DNA of 43,084 nt, taken from positions 1-43,084 of the forward strand of contig CAJXPD010000055.1 in assembly GCA_913057785.1 (NCBI GenBank). The letters run 5' to 3'. A program made the translations under genes and the position numbers. Origin of the DNA: an uncultured Lewinella sp. Lineage in GTDB: Bacteria > Bacteroidota > Bacteroidia > Chitinophagales > Saprospiraceae. The notes under the pieces are model-generated. The model searched no databases, was not told the DNA's origin, and saw only the letters and a program-made list of their open reading frames with translations. Positions 25,403 through 37,100 of this stretch are shown piece by piece (within the stretch, counting starts at the first letter, position 1; each line of letters starts with the position of its first letter).

Positions 25403-28400
25403 ATGAAAAAAACTTTGCTTGCCTTTTTGTGCTTGAGCTTAGCACATATTTCTTTTGGTCAAATGGTCTTTGATACCATCCCTAATGGCGTAGGAACGGT
25501 CGATCTGCTCAAGAATCATTTCCTGGATGATAACATGATTTTGGTAGGGGCTAATTATTATGGAATTTGGGGCGATGTCCGAACCTTTCGGAATGGAGGG
25601 GACGTTGTAGGCTTGGATTCAGGGATTTTCCTTTGCACTGGAAATCCGGATGAGGTTCTTCAACATCCCGATACCATGCTAAGTGCTGATCGAGAGGACT
25701 GGGAGCTTATGGATCTCATTCAAGACATTAAAGACCTTCATCCAGGAGAAGACGCGCAAATCCTAGAGCTATTTTTTATTCCTGTAGGGGATAGTGTAAG
25801 TTTCGATTTTGTATTGGCCTCGGAACACTTTGAAGGACTAGAGTGCTTAGTACACCTTATTTCAGAGGATCAAAGCCCTCAAGTCCGACATCTAAATGTT
25901 TCTCATGTTCCAGGAAAACCGGACGTTGCAGTGAATTCTAATACCGTCAATGCTGCGGTTGACCTGCAAGAGGAATCAGGCTGCCTAGCCCAAGATCCCG
26001 ATTGGAGAGCAAATAGTGCTTACTATCAAGGAAGCCACCCCGAACTCGCCTTTAATGGCTTTACTAAAGTAATTTCAACCACGCCGATTGAAGTGGTTCC
26101 CTACCAGCGATATACCTTGCTTATAAGTCTATCAGAAGGGGAAGATGCTGATCATGATTCAGGTCTGTTTTTAGGGGGAGGCAGCTTTGGTTCTATGATA
26201 GATTGGCCAGTCCAGTATGAGATCGTCAATACTTTTTTTGAGTTCTGCGATACTTTGAGAGTGGGGGAGTTGACCATAACGGAGGAAGGAGCATATTTCA
26301 CTAGAATTACACCTCCTTACTCTCCCGTGGATTCTTTTTTGCGATTTCAGGCATATCGTCCAGCGGAGACCGTTAATATGACACATGAAATCTGCTCTGG
26401 AGATACTTTGCAGATCGCAGATAACCTAGTTTCAAGACCCATGACAATTGAAGAAGTTGGAATAGGTGATGAAGGTTGTGATAGCATCACGATCCATAAA
26501 GTTATTTGGGAAACGGAAGAAAAGGATAGCCTGTTCTATGGATATGAGCTGTGTTTAGGAGATACGCTTTTCTTGCCGGATACCTTTCTTACCAATACGG
26601 ATATAATTAAGATCAATACTGGGGATGGTTTTTGTGATACAGCGATATTCTATTTTGCTCAGTTCCGGGAAATGGCACGGAAAGAAGAATACATCTACGC
26701 TTGTCCAGGAGACACTGTTTCTTTGCTAGGAGAGATGATAACCGAATCCAGTGTCTTAGTAGATACTTTGCGGAGCGCGGAGGCTTGTGACACTTTGATC
26801 TTCTACCATGTGCAATTTGCCAGTTTGGACATTCAGTTGAATACAGAGGAGGAGAACTTGTATTTCTGCGAAGATGAAGTGATTTCCCTTACCTACGGAA
26901 CGGATTTCTATGGGACAACCTCCGACCGCTACGAAACTCAATCCTTTGAGCCCTTTGAGCCTATTCGAGATGAATTCCCAGGGAGGGTTCGTTCTACGCT
27001 AAAGGTCAAGGGTTATGGGGAAAGGTCGGTGAGAGACCTGGGGGGGCTTGCGGAGATCTGCATTACCCTGGAGCATAGCTGGTACCACGACTTAAATATT
27101 GAAGTTACTGCTCCCAATGGAAATAGTGTGCAATTATTGGATCAAAACTTCATCTTGGAAGAATATCTGCTGGGGGAGCCTTTTGACCTAGGGCGTTCCG
27201 TTCCGATTCCAGAGCTAGAGGCCCCTGGAATTGGTTATCAGTATTGTTGGAGGATGGATGCTTCGACCACGATGGGAGACCTTGTGGAACTGCTAGAGGA
27301 AGGGCAAACTATCCCAGCTGGGGCATATTTGCCAGATGATAACTTCAGCAGGCTTAACGGCTCTATGGCTAACGGAAACTGGAAATTATTCATCGAAGAT
27401 ATTTGGGGGACAGATAATGGGACAGTTTTTGATTGGGGGATTCGATTTGCAAAAAGTCCCCTTGAAGGGATTGTCGATCAGGGCTGGAAAACTCTTCCAC
27501 CAGGATTAGCTGGCGACTCACTTTCAATTACAGGGCAATTGGGGGTAGGAAGGCATGATCTGCGTTACTTTCTTGAAACGGAGGATGGGTGTACCAAAGA
27601 GGCAGTTTTGCCAATTCAGGTGATCCCATCCGGAGCTGTACCTCCTCAAATTGACACGGTACTTTGCGAACCTGGGTTTCTCTTTGATCGATGGATTGCC
27701 ACTTCAGGCAGCTATCAGTTAACCATTGGCCCACCTGCGTACTGTGACAGTGGAGTCACCCGACTACGCGTTACGATCAGGGATAGTATTCAGGCTGATC
27801 TATCCGTGGCTGGTGATCTAGATACTTACACTTTTACAGTTGGAAACCTATTAGATGAACAAGTACTAATTGATTTTGGAGATGGTCAGCGCAGTACAGA
27901 GAGAACAACTACCCATGTCTATACGCAGTCTGGGAGCTATCAGCCCAGTGTTACGATTTATGGCCCCTGCGATACGACCACTTTCCAGTTTCAACCAGTA
28001 ACCGTCCCAGCACGCTACCAGACAACTGGTTATATAGAAACTGGACCATGGTCCGACGATATTGATGGAATCTCTGGTGTACAAGTGTCAGCGAATACTG
28101 CCGAGCTTGCCTATCCAGATCAGTTAACAGGAGAAGATGGTTCATACCGCTTCATGAATTTTTGGGCCAATAGCAGCTTTGATCTGCAGCCCTTCAAAAA
28201 TGATGACCCAGTAAATGGTCTTGATATTGCAGATTTGATTCGCCTTTCTCGACATCTAAATGGTTCCACCACCTTCAGCTTCCCAGCGCAAATATTAGCA
28301 GCTGACCTAGATTGCGATACGATGATTACCAATCAAGACCTTCTAGAGCTTCGTAGGTTCTTGTTGGAGCCCGGTCAGGTATTCCCTGATAGCTGTGCCA

Positions 28401-29269
28401 GTTGGATATTTTGGCCACAAAACTATGTTTTAGAAGAGGCTTCAACGCCCTTTGATCATCCGGTTGCTATTGCCATTGACAGTATTCAAGCCGATACATC
28501 TGGCTTAGACTTTTATGGGGTGAAACGGGGTGATATCGGGGGGAATGCTTCTGCCGCGAGAGGCTCGAGCCCGCCAGATTCCCTCTTCCTCCGCCTCAAA
28601 AATGGCTTTGTTGCTGCTGATGACACACTACGACTAGATTTCAGAGTAGAGAATTTTGAGGAATTGGTGGGCTTTCAGGTAGAGTTGGCGTATGATACCG
28701 CAGCCTTAGCATTTGAAGAAGTAGTCTATGGTGAGGTGCCTAATCTCAATAGCGAGCATTTTGGTTTGTCTAAGGTAGAAGAAGGAATTATTCGAGTGGT
28801 TTGGCTAGATATTTTAGGTAATGCGCATAGCTTGGATGATGGCACCTTAGCCTTCGGCTTAGCATTCCATGCCAAGACGGATATCGAAGATAGGATGAAT
28901 CATCTTGCCATCGGTTCTCGCGATTTATCCGCGGTATCCTTCAATGCGGAATTGGTAGAAGGACCGGTGGCTCTGAAGATTGATTTGATTACTGATTTGG
29001 AGACATCTCAGGTCTTACCTTTTGAGTTATTGCAAAACAGGCCTAACCCATTTAAGGAAAGTACATTGGTTTCTTTCTCCTTACCGAAAGCTTGTCAAGC
29101 TAGCCTAACTATTCTAAATCTTGCAGGACAGCAGGTTTTTCAGATAGACAAACAGTATAGCGTTGGCCAGCATACGGAGGAAATCCATCTGGATGTACCC
29201 GGTATTTATTACTACGTACTCACAACACCTTGGGGAAGACTGAGTCATCGGATGGTCTTGACCCAATAA
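25403..29269 (+). CDS. Giant surface protein: choice-of-anchor L, P-domain, PKD, dockerin-like, cohesin-like, T9SS type A
   Basis: A 1288-residue exported protein with a signal peptide (~1-19, HISFGQ). Modules in order: choice-of-anchor L (~25-290); three Cys-containing repeats with a CxGDTxxL core (~320-480); a proprotein-convertase P-domain-like jelly roll (~530-690; ICITLEHSWYHDLNIEV, GNWKLFIEDIWGTDNG); a PKD-like domain (~805-865, IDFGDGQRST); a carboxypeptidase-regulatory-like plus dockerin-like unit (~870-990; LDIADLIRLSRHLN, then the calcium loop DLDCDTMITNQD); a cohesin-like domain (~1057-1195; LDFRVENFEELVGFQVEL); and a T9SS type A sorting domain (~1205-1288; LLQNRPNPF). No catalytic domain is present. 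It is first of three paralogues; the next begins 35 bases after its stop. Likely a self-associating or matrix surface protein. Confidence 0.88.
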   Translation: MKKTLLAFLCLSLAHISFGQMVFDTIPNGVGTVDLLKNHFLDDNMILVGANYYGIWGDVRTFRNGGDVVGLDSGIFLCTGNPDEVLQHPDTMLSADREDWELMDLIQDIKDLHPGEDAQILELFFIPVGDSVSFDFVLASEHFEGLECLVHLISEDQSPQVRHLNVSHVPGKPDVAVNSNTVNAAVDLQEESGCLAQDPDWRANSAYYQGSHPELAFNGFTKVISTTPIEVVPYQRYTLLISLSEGEDADHDSGLFLGGGSFGSMIDWPVQYEIVNTFFEFCDTLRVGELTITEEGAYFTRITPPYSPVDSFLRFQAYRPAETVNMTHEICSGDTLQIADNLVSRPMTIEEVGIGDEGCDSITIHKVIWETEEKDSLFYGYELCLGDTLFLPDTFLTNTDIIKINTGDGFCDTAIFYFAQFREMARKEEYIYACPGDTVSLLGEMITESSVLVDTLRSAEACDTLIFYHVQFASLDIQLNTEEENLYFCEDEVISLTYGTDFYGTTSDRYETQSFEPFEPIRDEFPGRVRSTLKVKGYGERSVRDLGGLAEICITLEHSWYHDLNIEVTAPNGNSVQLLDQNFILEEYLLGEPFDLGRSVPIPELEAPGIGYQYCWRMDASTTMGDLVELLEEGQTIPAGAYLPDDNFSRLNGSMANGNWKLFIEDIWGTDNGTVFDWGIRFAKSPLEGIVDQGWKTLPPGLAGDSLSITGQLGVGRHDLRYFLETEDGCTKEAVLPIQVIPSGAVPPQIDTVLCEPGFLFDRWIATSGSYQLTIGPPAYCDSGVTRLRVTIRDSIQADLSVAGDLDTYTFTVGNLLDEQVLIDFGDGQRSTERTTTHVYTQSGSYQPSVTIYGPCDTTTFQFQPVTVPARYQTTGYIETGPWSDDIDGISGVQVSANTAELAYPDQLTGEDGSYRFMNFWANSSFDLQPFKNDDPVNGLDIADLIRLSRHLNGSTTFSFPAQILAADLDCDTMITNQDLLELRRFLLEPGQVFPDSCASWIFWPQNYVLEEASTPFDHPVAIAIDSIQADTSGLDFYGVKRGDIGGNASAARGSSPPDSLFLRLKNGFVAADDTLRLDFRVENFEELVGFQVELAYDTAALAFEEVVYGEVPNLNSEHFGLSKVEEGIIRVVWLDILGNAHSLDDGTLAFGLAFHAKTDIEDRMNHLAIGSRDLSAVSFNAELVEGPVALKIDLITDLETSQVLPFELLQNRPNPFKESTLVSFSLPKACQASLTILNLAGQQVFQIDKQYSVGQHTEEIHLDVPGIYYYVLTTPWGRLSHRMVLTQ

Positions 29270-29304
29270 CCCCCTTTTTTACTAAACCTTTAACGCGCAC
29301 TAAA

Positions 29305-32300
29305 ATGAAAAAAGCATTGCTTTTGTCCCCATTGGAAAGCCAATACGCCAATATGCTAAGGCTACGTTGGATTTTACCCTTTTTCGCTTGCTTAACGTTC
29401 AGATTCGCTGGCTTTGGTCAGGTAGCGGTCAATCCCATATCCTTTGAGGTATCCTATCTAGATTTGATTCAAAGCGAATTTGCAGCCGAAGATATTGTAA
29501 TTCTAAATGTTAGGCCTTTGGTGGATTTTCGGAGTATAGCTACCTTCTCTGGAACCCAGTCTGCTCTTGGGATGTCGGAAGGTCTGGCCATTACTACCGG
29601 CCGAGCCGAGGAAGTGCTAGGGGATCCTTCTGAGAGCATGAGCCAAACGCTGATCGCAGCTTCGGACCCAAACGTAAATAATCTCTATGATCTCGGCGGA
29701 CGGACAGATATCCAAATCCTTAGGATTTATTTTGTGCCTTTGGGGGATAGTTTGGATTTCAGTTTTATCTATGCATCGGAACACTACGACGGTTTAGAAT
29801 GCAGGCCTGACTATGATCTTGTCGAAGCGCATCTTTATGAGCTTGATAGATTAGGCGCAATGGATCCTAAAGGCAATATGATTGGGGTTCCTGGTAAACC
29901 GGATATTCCTGTTAACGCCAATACGATTAATGGTGGCGCATTCAGTAGTTTGACAACGCATTGCTTCATTTTGGATCCAGATTGGCGGGATAATGAGCCC
30001 TTTTATGCCGGTACTAATCCATCATTTACCTTCAATGGATTTACACGAGCCTTGCCCTCCCAGAAAATCGGCGTTACCCCGCTGCAGCGATACCAGTTGG
30101 ATGTCGTCTTAGCGGAGGGCAGTTCAGCCGACGATGATTCCGGACTCTTTTTAGAGAAGGGCAGTTTCACTTCCAATAGACTGGAAGACAAGCCCTACGT
30201 AGTAGTAGATCGAGCAGAGGAGATTTGCGATACCCTTATGGTGGGAAATACGTCGATCACGGAAACGGGTGTCTATTTTATTAGGTTGACGGACGAACAA
30301 GCACCAGTAGATACCTTCGTTAAGCTGTCCATCGTTAGATATCATCCGAATGCTACGGAAGTAGTGTCTTTATGTCCAGGTGATTCCATTCAGTTAGCTG
30401 ATACCGTCCTGTATTCTCCCACCTCATATACCATCACAACCACTACTGCTGATGGCTGTGATAGTACCACTACCTATCAAATACTCTTTAACAATGACTA
30501 TGGTTATACTGAATATGAAGAATACGATCTATGCATAGGAGATACGCTGTTTATTCTGGATACTTTCTTCACAGAATCTGTGCTGTATCGCGAAGTACGA
30601 CAGTCTTTCCAAACTTGTGATAGTGCTTTCTATTACAATGTGCGTTTTTCCGATGTATTGGAAGTGGATGAATTCATTACTGCTTGCCCAGGAGATAGTG
30701 TATGGGTGCAAGGTTTGCTCTTCTTGGAATCTGGATCGGTGCGGGATACCCTTATCGGTACGGGGAGTTGCGATACCATAAGGACTACTAATGTCCGCTT
30801 TGAAGAACTTAGTATTGAATTGAGCGAGGGTTTCACGGGTATATACTGTGAAGGAACGGATTTTACGATCCAGAGAGGGGATGATTTTACGGTAGAAGAA
30901 TCACCAGAGGAGCTAAGATTTGTGCGAGGCGAAGGATACCCTCTACCGGATGGAACTGGCGTATCCTATGAATCTTCGCTTTATGTCAGTGATTTTCTTA
31001 CTGGAGAGACAGTAGAAGAAGCCGGGGGAATAGCAGAGATCTGTGTAACCATGGAACACAGCTGGCTTTTTGATCTAGATATCTTTTTGCAAGCTCCGAA
31101 TGGCTCTGAGGTGGTGTTGCAGCAACAAGACTTTATTGTAGATGATGTGTATTTAGGAGAACCGATTGACGGCGATGAAAATAACCTTATACCTGGAGTT
31201 GGCTATCAGTATTGTTGGACTGCTTCCGCTCCTTATACTTGGACCGAATATTATCACCAGTATAGACCACAAACGCTTCCCGCCGGAGACTACGCCATAC
31301 CAGACGTATGGTCTAGACTCAATTCATCTCGTGTCAATGGAGAATGGCAATTAATTGTAAGAGATTTATGGGCGGTTGATAATGGTTATATCTTTGATTG
31401 GTCCATTTCTTTCAGTACCACAGAAAACACGATAGTAGAACAGGGATGGGTAAATCCTACAGTTGCTCAATACTATGATGATAGTACCCTGGTTGCCAAC
31501 TTGCCTACCGGCAACTATACCTTTGACTACTATGTAGTTAATCAGAATGGGTGCCGTTCAGAGATATCCATCCCTGTTCAAGTCGGTAACGATGAGTTGC
31601 CTGCCGTGATCGATACCGCGATTTGCCAGCCTACTATCATATTAGATACCTTAATTCAGGAGGGGGGAGTATATGAATTGATACTTGGTCCACCAGACTA
31701 TTGTACGATAAATCAAGTAACGCTCAATGTCGAATGGGTAAATCCACCCGATACCACCTATATTACCCAAGCTATCTGTCGAATCGATGAAGTAGGGACA
31801 ACGACAGATATCTTAGTCAGTGAATTAGGATGTGATAGTATTATTGTAACCACTTTTGAACTGGAATTGGACACACAGTTTCAACAAACTTTTTACTGTG
31901 ATACCTTGATTGTTGTACCAGATACGACTACAGTGATTAGCTATGGAACCGAAGGCAACTGCGATATCGTCATTGTAGAAGACATCATTAATCTTCCATT
32001 AGATACCACCTTTATTTTTGAAACAACTTGTCGGCCAGAGGATGTCGGGGTAGAATCACAATTGATTTCTAATCAATTTGGTTGCGATAGTCTGATCATT
32101 ACACAAATCGACTTGCTGATTGATACGGTTTATACCGATTTGGAGGTTTGCCTCGAAAGTGAGGCCGGGGTATTTACTAGCTTGGAAACAGCAGAAGATG
32201 GTTGTGTATTTACTTCCATTGAGACAAGAGTATATATCCCATTTGAGTATGCTTGGGAAATTATCCCAGATACCTGCCGATTTGGGCAGGGCAGTGCGGA

Positions 32301-33960
32301 ACTTGTCCCGCAAAACGCAGAGTTCGTTTACGACTTGACTTGGAGTGGTCCAACTGATATTATCAATCCTGATGCACTGTTCAGTGGTGTTTACAATGTG
32401 ACGATTACAGGGACGCATCAAGAGACGGGCCATATTTGTTCCGCTGTGGAGCAGGTAATTGTCGGAAATATCGAAGATCTACCTGACCTGGACTTCACCT
32501 TTGACGGAGGAGAATTAACCTACTCCTTTGTAGGGACGGTCGCCAATGCCAATGAATTCTATTGGGATTTCGGAGATTCAACCACTTCGGTGGAATTAAA
32601 TCCTATGCATGTCTACAATGGACCTGGAACCTATCTCGTCTGCTTAATAGCAATGAACAATTGCAACTCCACCCAAGTATGTGAGATCGTGCAAACACCC
32701 AATTGGTATGCTATCGGAGGGGCAGTACAAACTTCTCCCACATTGGCCCCAAGTGTTCCTTTGAATGCCGTCGATTTCCAATTGGAGTATGCTGATCAGG
32801 AAGTGTCTACAGCTTCCAATTCTGATGGTAATTACTTGATCCAGGAAAGATGGGAAGGTATTGACTATATCGTATTCCCATCCAAGGAAGATAACCTGCT
32901 AAATGGTCTGGACGTAGCGGACTTGATTCGCTTGTCCCAGTATGTGAATGGGACAAGAATATTAGAACTGCCTGATCAATTACTTGCCGGAGATATTGAT
33001 TGTAATAATGAAGTAAACAGTGAAGATGTGTTTGCCCTACAGTCTCTATTGCTGGGGGGCACCAATGAATTTGAGCCCGGTTGCTCTAATTGGATTTTCT
33101 GGCCGCAGACTCATGTTTTTAATGACCTGGAGATGCCATTCGATCACCCTAGATCCATTAGCGTGCAAGCACTAAGCCGGGACGTCCTTGATGCTAGCTT
33201 TTATGGCCTCAAACGAGGGGACTTGGGGGGGAATGCCGATGCGGCTAGAGGCGGAGCTCCGCCTGACTCATTATTTTTCAGGTTGAAGAATGGCTTTGTT
33301 GGACAAGGCGAGGCGGTGCAATTAGACTTTAGAGTAGAAAATTTTAAGGATTTAGTAGGGTTTCAACTAGAATTGAAATACGATACTACGGCTTTAGCGT
33401 ATGAGGAAATAGTACCAGGGGAGGTACCGGGCCTCAACGCAGAACACTTTGGTTTGTCGAAAGTGGAGGAAGGCGTGATTCGGGTCATTTGGCTTGATGT
33501 TCTAGGAAATGATCACACTTTAGAAGATGGCACACTAGCTTTTGGTTTGAAGTTTATTAGCAAACAAGAAATTCTTGATCGGGAGGAACATATTGCTATC
33601 GACTCCAGAGAGTTATCTGCTGCCTCCTTCAATGAAGCATTGGTGGAGGGGCCTGTAGCTCTGAAAGTTGATGGCTTGACATCTTTGAATCAATCAACAA
33701 GACAAGCGTTTACTCTATTTCAAAACCAGCCAAACCCCTTCAATGGAAAAACCAGAATCCCTTTTGAAATCCCTGGATCGGCAAGAGCAACTTTGCGGAT
33801 ATACAACCAACTGGGACAATTAGTTTGGATGAAATCAGCAAGCTATCCAAGTGGGCGGAGTGTCGAAGAAGTTACTTTGTCTGGAAGCGGCTTGTTCTAT
33901 TATAGTTTGGATACTCCTTGGGGGCAAGCCACTAAGAAGATGCTCCTGGTAAATCCGTGA
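29305..33960 (+). CDS. Giant surface protein, paralogue 2, with added Cys-repeat block
   Basis: About 1551 residues from the ATG at 29305. This start is preferred because its context (TTTAACGCGC...ATGAAAAAA) resembles that of the paralogue at 25403; an open frame extends upstream to 29230 inside the previous gene, and the Met at 29353 (MLRLRWILPFF) would give a shorter signal peptide. Modules: choice-of-anchor L (~45-300), CxGDS repeats (~350-510), P-domain (~561-707; ICVTMEHSWLFDLDIFL), repeats with a GCDSxI core (~815-980), PKD (~1060-1130; YWDFGDSTTS), dockerin-like (~1192-1252; LDVADLIRLSQYVN, loop DIDCNNEVNSED), cohesin-like (~1322-1458) and T9SS type A (~1466-1551; LFQNQPNPF). It probably shares an operon with the preceding gene. 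Expected at the cell surface. Confidence 0.88.
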   Translation: MKKALLLSPLESQYANMLRLRWILPFFACLTFRFAGFGQVAVNPISFEVSYLDLIQSEFAAEDIVILNVRPLVDFRSIATFSGTQSALGMSEGLAITTGRAEEVLGDPSESMSQTLIAASDPNVNNLYDLGGRTDIQILRIYFVPLGDSLDFSFIYASEHYDGLECRPDYDLVEAHLYELDRLGAMDPKGNMIGVPGKPDIPVNANTINGGAFSSLTTHCFILDPDWRDNEPFYAGTNPSFTFNGFTRALPSQKIGVTPLQRYQLDVVLAEGSSADDDSGLFLEKGSFTSNRLEDKPYVVVDRAEEICDTLMVGNTSITETGVYFIRLTDEQAPVDTFVKLSIVRYHPNATEVVSLCPGDSIQLADTVLYSPTSYTITTTTADGCDSTTTYQILFNNDYGYTEYEEYDLCIGDTLFILDTFFTESVLYREVRQSFQTCDSAFYYNVRFSDVLEVDEFITACPGDSVWVQGLLFLESGSVRDTLIGTGSCDTIRTTNVRFEELSIELSEGFTGIYCEGTDFTIQRGDDFTVEESPEELRFVRGEGYPLPDGTGVSYESSLYVSDFLTGETVEEAGGIAEICVTMEHSWLFDLDIFLQAPNGSEVVLQQQDFIVDDVYLGEPIDGDENNLIPGVGYQYCWTASAPYTWTEYYHQYRPQTLPAGDYAIPDVWSRLNSSRVNGEWQLIVRDLWAVDNGYIFDWSISFSTTENTIVEQGWVNPTVAQYYDDSTLVANLPTGNYTFDYYVVNQNGCRSEISIPVQVGNDELPAVIDTAICQPTIILDTLIQEGGVYELILGPPDYCTINQVTLNVEWVNPPDTTYITQAICRIDEVGTTTDILVSELGCDSIIVTTFELELDTQFQQTFYCDTLIVVPDTTTVISYGTEGNCDIVIVEDIINLPLDTTFIFETTCRPEDVGVESQLISNQFGCDSLIITQIDLLIDTVYTDLEVCLESEAGVFTSLETAEDGCVFTSIETRVYIPFEYAWEIIPDTCRFGQGSAELVPQNAEFVYDLTWSGPTDIINPDALFSGVYNVTITGTHQETGHICSAVEQVIVGNIEDLPDLDFTFDGGELTYSFVGTVANANEFYWDFGDSTTSVELNPMHVYNGPGTYLVCLIAMNNCNSTQVCEIVQTPNWYAIGGAVQTSPTLAPSVPLNAVDFQLEYADQEVSTASNSDGNYLIQERWEGIDYIVFPSKEDNLLNGLDVADLIRLSQYVNGTRILELPDQLLAGDIDCNNEVNSEDVFALQSLLLGGTNEFEPGCSNWIFWPQTHVFNDLEMPFDHPRSISVQALSRDVLDASFYGLKRGDLGGNADAARGGAPPDSLFFRLKNGFVGQGEAVQLDFRVENFKDLVGFQLELKYDTTALAYEEIVPGEVPGLNAEHFGLSKVEEGVIRVIWLDVLGNDHTLEDGTLAFGLKFISKQEILDREEHIAIDSRELSAASFNEALVEGPVALKVDGLTSLNQSTRQAFTLFQNQPNPFNGKTRIPFEIPGSARATLRIYNQLGQLVWMKSASYPSGRSVEEVTLSGSGLFYYSLDTPWGQATKKMLLVNP

Positions 33961-34120
33961 GGCAAATAATGTGGGCGTTCCATCAAGTTTACATCAAAAA
34001 GTCCTTGAAACTGCCTGGCTGACGGTTACCTATTGGTAGGCTCAGAGATCATCTATATAGATGCTTCGATGTTACCAAGGACCCTTAAACAAGATAACTT
34101 AACCTCAATTCTGACCCTAA
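33961..34120. other. 160-base gap before paralogue 3
   Basis: It holds a copy of the shared upstream element (34026-34062), whose last 12 bases form the perfect palindrome ATCTATATAGAT (34051-34062). This suggests that paralogue 3 has its own promoter. No terminator hairpin with a T-run was seen after the preceding stop. Confidence 0.4.
34026..34062 (+). promoter_or_regulatory. Shared upstream element, copy 2
   Basis: Matches 25223-25259 at 28 of 37 positions; the first ten bases (TTACCTATTG) and the last six (ATAGAT) are identical. It ends 58 bases before the 34121 start. Confidence 0.4.
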
Positions 34121-37100
34121 ATGAGATTTTCTTTTATTCTTCTATTGGTTCTTAGCTTATCCTCATTCGCTCATGCAACAGATTACTTTGATCTTCCAGC
34201 AGCTCTTAACTTAGAAAAGCTTCTTCAGATACATGCTAATCCATCCAGTTCAATGGACAATAGCAAGGTAAATAAGAAGCTGGAAGTCGAGCCAATTTCA
34301 GCGGATTGGAGAACTAATGAGCTGCTTAATATGAAACCGGCTTCCTTAATGGGGGATACGATTTTTCTGCCGGACACCATTCTATGTGTGCCTGATACAA
34401 TTTTTGGGATACTTATTGACTCTACAGGCACTTACAATATCAACGTTGGTCCACCGGCTTACCCAAGTGGAACTGTACTGAATATCTTTGCAAGAGTTGA
34501 AAATAGAAGGGGACCGATTACACTGGTACATGGTTTAGATTATGTTGTTGTACTTTTGTTTGATTATGAGGATTTTGGTGTTCTAATCGATTACGGAAAT
34601 GGGGATGATACCCTTTTTCAAAGGGGAGATTTGGACAGTCGTGTTTACGTCAAATATGTGTATCCAGATACAGGAACATATGCAGTTTCATTTGAAATCT
34701 ATAGATCATGTGATACAGAAATTATTCCAGGTGTTTTCCCTAGGCCTTATTATTGGCATCGAGCTGCAGGCAAAGTTTCAAAATACCCAGGCATAGGACC
34801 CCCAGAAACTATCCCAAAGTCTACAATGATTAGCAGGTTCGGTTCTCAATACAGGCGTAGTCGAGAAACCTTTACTGATACAAATGGAGCATATTTATTC
34901 CGTAAACAATTTGAGGGATTTCAAGCTTCAATCCAGCCTAGCGCAGAGGTTTTGGATCTTGAGGATCTTGATATTGCGGATCTATTGCTACTTCACCAAC
35001 ACTTAAACGACGAAAGACTCTTAGATGCTCCTGCTGGAATCCTGGCAGCAGATATTAATGCAGATAATTCAGTCGATATTACGGATCAAGAATTGCTACT
35101 TCAGAGACTTTTAGGAATAGAAAGTAATTTTCCAGATACTAGTACATCTTGGATTTACTGGCCACAAGCCTATGAATTTCCTGACCCAGATGATCCCTTT
35201 GGGCATACCGATCGAATATTCCTACCACCTGTTTATGCGGATACATCTGGTCTGGATTTTTATGCAGTAAAGCGAGGAGACCTTAGTGAACAGTTACCGA
35301 TTGACACCTCTCTTGTTGGTCCAGATACGCTCGTCTTTAGATTAGACAATGATCCGCTCAATATTGGTGACACCGTAACCGTAGATTTCCACAGCCGAAA
35401 CTTTACGGATCTAGTAGGCTTCCAATTCCAGCTGGATTTCGATACCAATGCCTTGCATTTTCAAGGAGTGGAGGTAGGAGCCGTGCCCGGGCTAAGCGAA
35501 GATAACTTTGGATTGAGCGGAGTGGATGAGGGAGAGCTTCGTGTTACTTGGCTAGATTTCACAGGGCAATCTCATAGCTTGCTAGATGAAGAGGTGGCTT
35601 TTGGATTGCAGTTTATAGTTGAACAAGGTATCATTGATCGGGGTGAACATCTTACGATCAATGAGGCGGAGCTGGGAGCTAAGGCTTTTGATGCCAACCT
35701 GCTCGAAGCTCCCGTGCAGCTATTAATTGATCCCATTAACTGCGTGGATACTACCTATGCAAGCGCTATCTCTTGCAAGGTTGATGCGCCAAGCGAGACA
35801 ATCGCTGTTTTCCCGGATCCCTTCGGCTGTGATAGTATGGTGATCACGACCATTACTATTCAGGTAGATACGAGCTATCAGCAGCTCTTAGAGTGTGATT
35901 CCACATTGACCAATAGGGATACTGTTTATACAAACGCTGTGATTCGACTGGCCAATGGTTGTGACGAGATTCTGGTGACCGAAACGATTCTGCTCCCTAA
36001 TGATACCACTTACCTGCAGCTAAGTAGTTGTAATCCGCAAGATACCGGCTTAGTGCTCAACTCCTTAATTAATGAATTTGGCTGCGATAGTATCATTAGC
36101 ACACAGACGGATCTGAGTTTAGATACTGCCTACGTTGCCACTTTTGTTTGTGATGAAGGGTTGGCAGGAGTACTCACTAGTATTGAAGAAGAAGCGGACG
36201 GTTGCCAGTATGTTCAAATAGAAACACGAAGCTATGATCCCTTAGATTACGAATGGAGCATCAATCCAGATACCTGCCGCTTTGGAGTGGGTTCTGCTGA
36301 ATTCATCTCTAATGATACCAACTATGCCTATTCCTTCGAATGGGAAGGCCCAAGCGCTGAAATTAATCCAGCGGAAATGTTTGCCGGGGTGTATACTGTC
36401 ACGATCACGGCTACTTCAACGAGTAACGGAACGGCCTGTCAAGACACGGCGCGGGTGATTATCGGAAACATTGGAGATTTGCCAGAACTTAACTTTACTT
36501 ATACAGGTGATGAACTTACCTATAGCTTTACGGGTAGCGTGCAGAACGCCGATAGTTTCTATTGGGACTTTGGTGATTCCACTACCTCGACCGACTTAAA
36601 TCCAACCCACCTTTATCAAGAGCCAGGTACCTACCTGGTTTGCTTAATTGCGGAGAATGGTTGTAATAACACTCAAGAGTGCCAGGCGGTGCAAACGCCA
36701 AATTGGTACAACATCAGTGGGAAAGTAGAAACCTCTCCAACGCAAACAGCCGTGCTGCCTATTGTTGCAGCAGCAGTTGATTTGACTTCTATGGAGGTGG
36801 AAAGGCAAGCCAATTCGAATATGAATGGGGAATATCAATTCATAGAATTATTCGAAGGGTTAAGCTATGAAGTTAGGCCGGAAAAGGAAGAAGTCGTGCT
36901 GAATGGTTTGGATGTAGCGGATGTAATTCGACTTTCCCAGTACTTGAATGCTAGTCGGACGCTGGTTTTGCCAGATCAATTGTTAGCCAGTGATTTAGAT
37001 TGCAATGAAGTGGTGGATATGCAAGATGTGCTTGTCTTGCAATCCTTGTTGTTGGGAGATCAACTCCAATTGGACAATGGCTGTTCCAACTGGATCTTCT

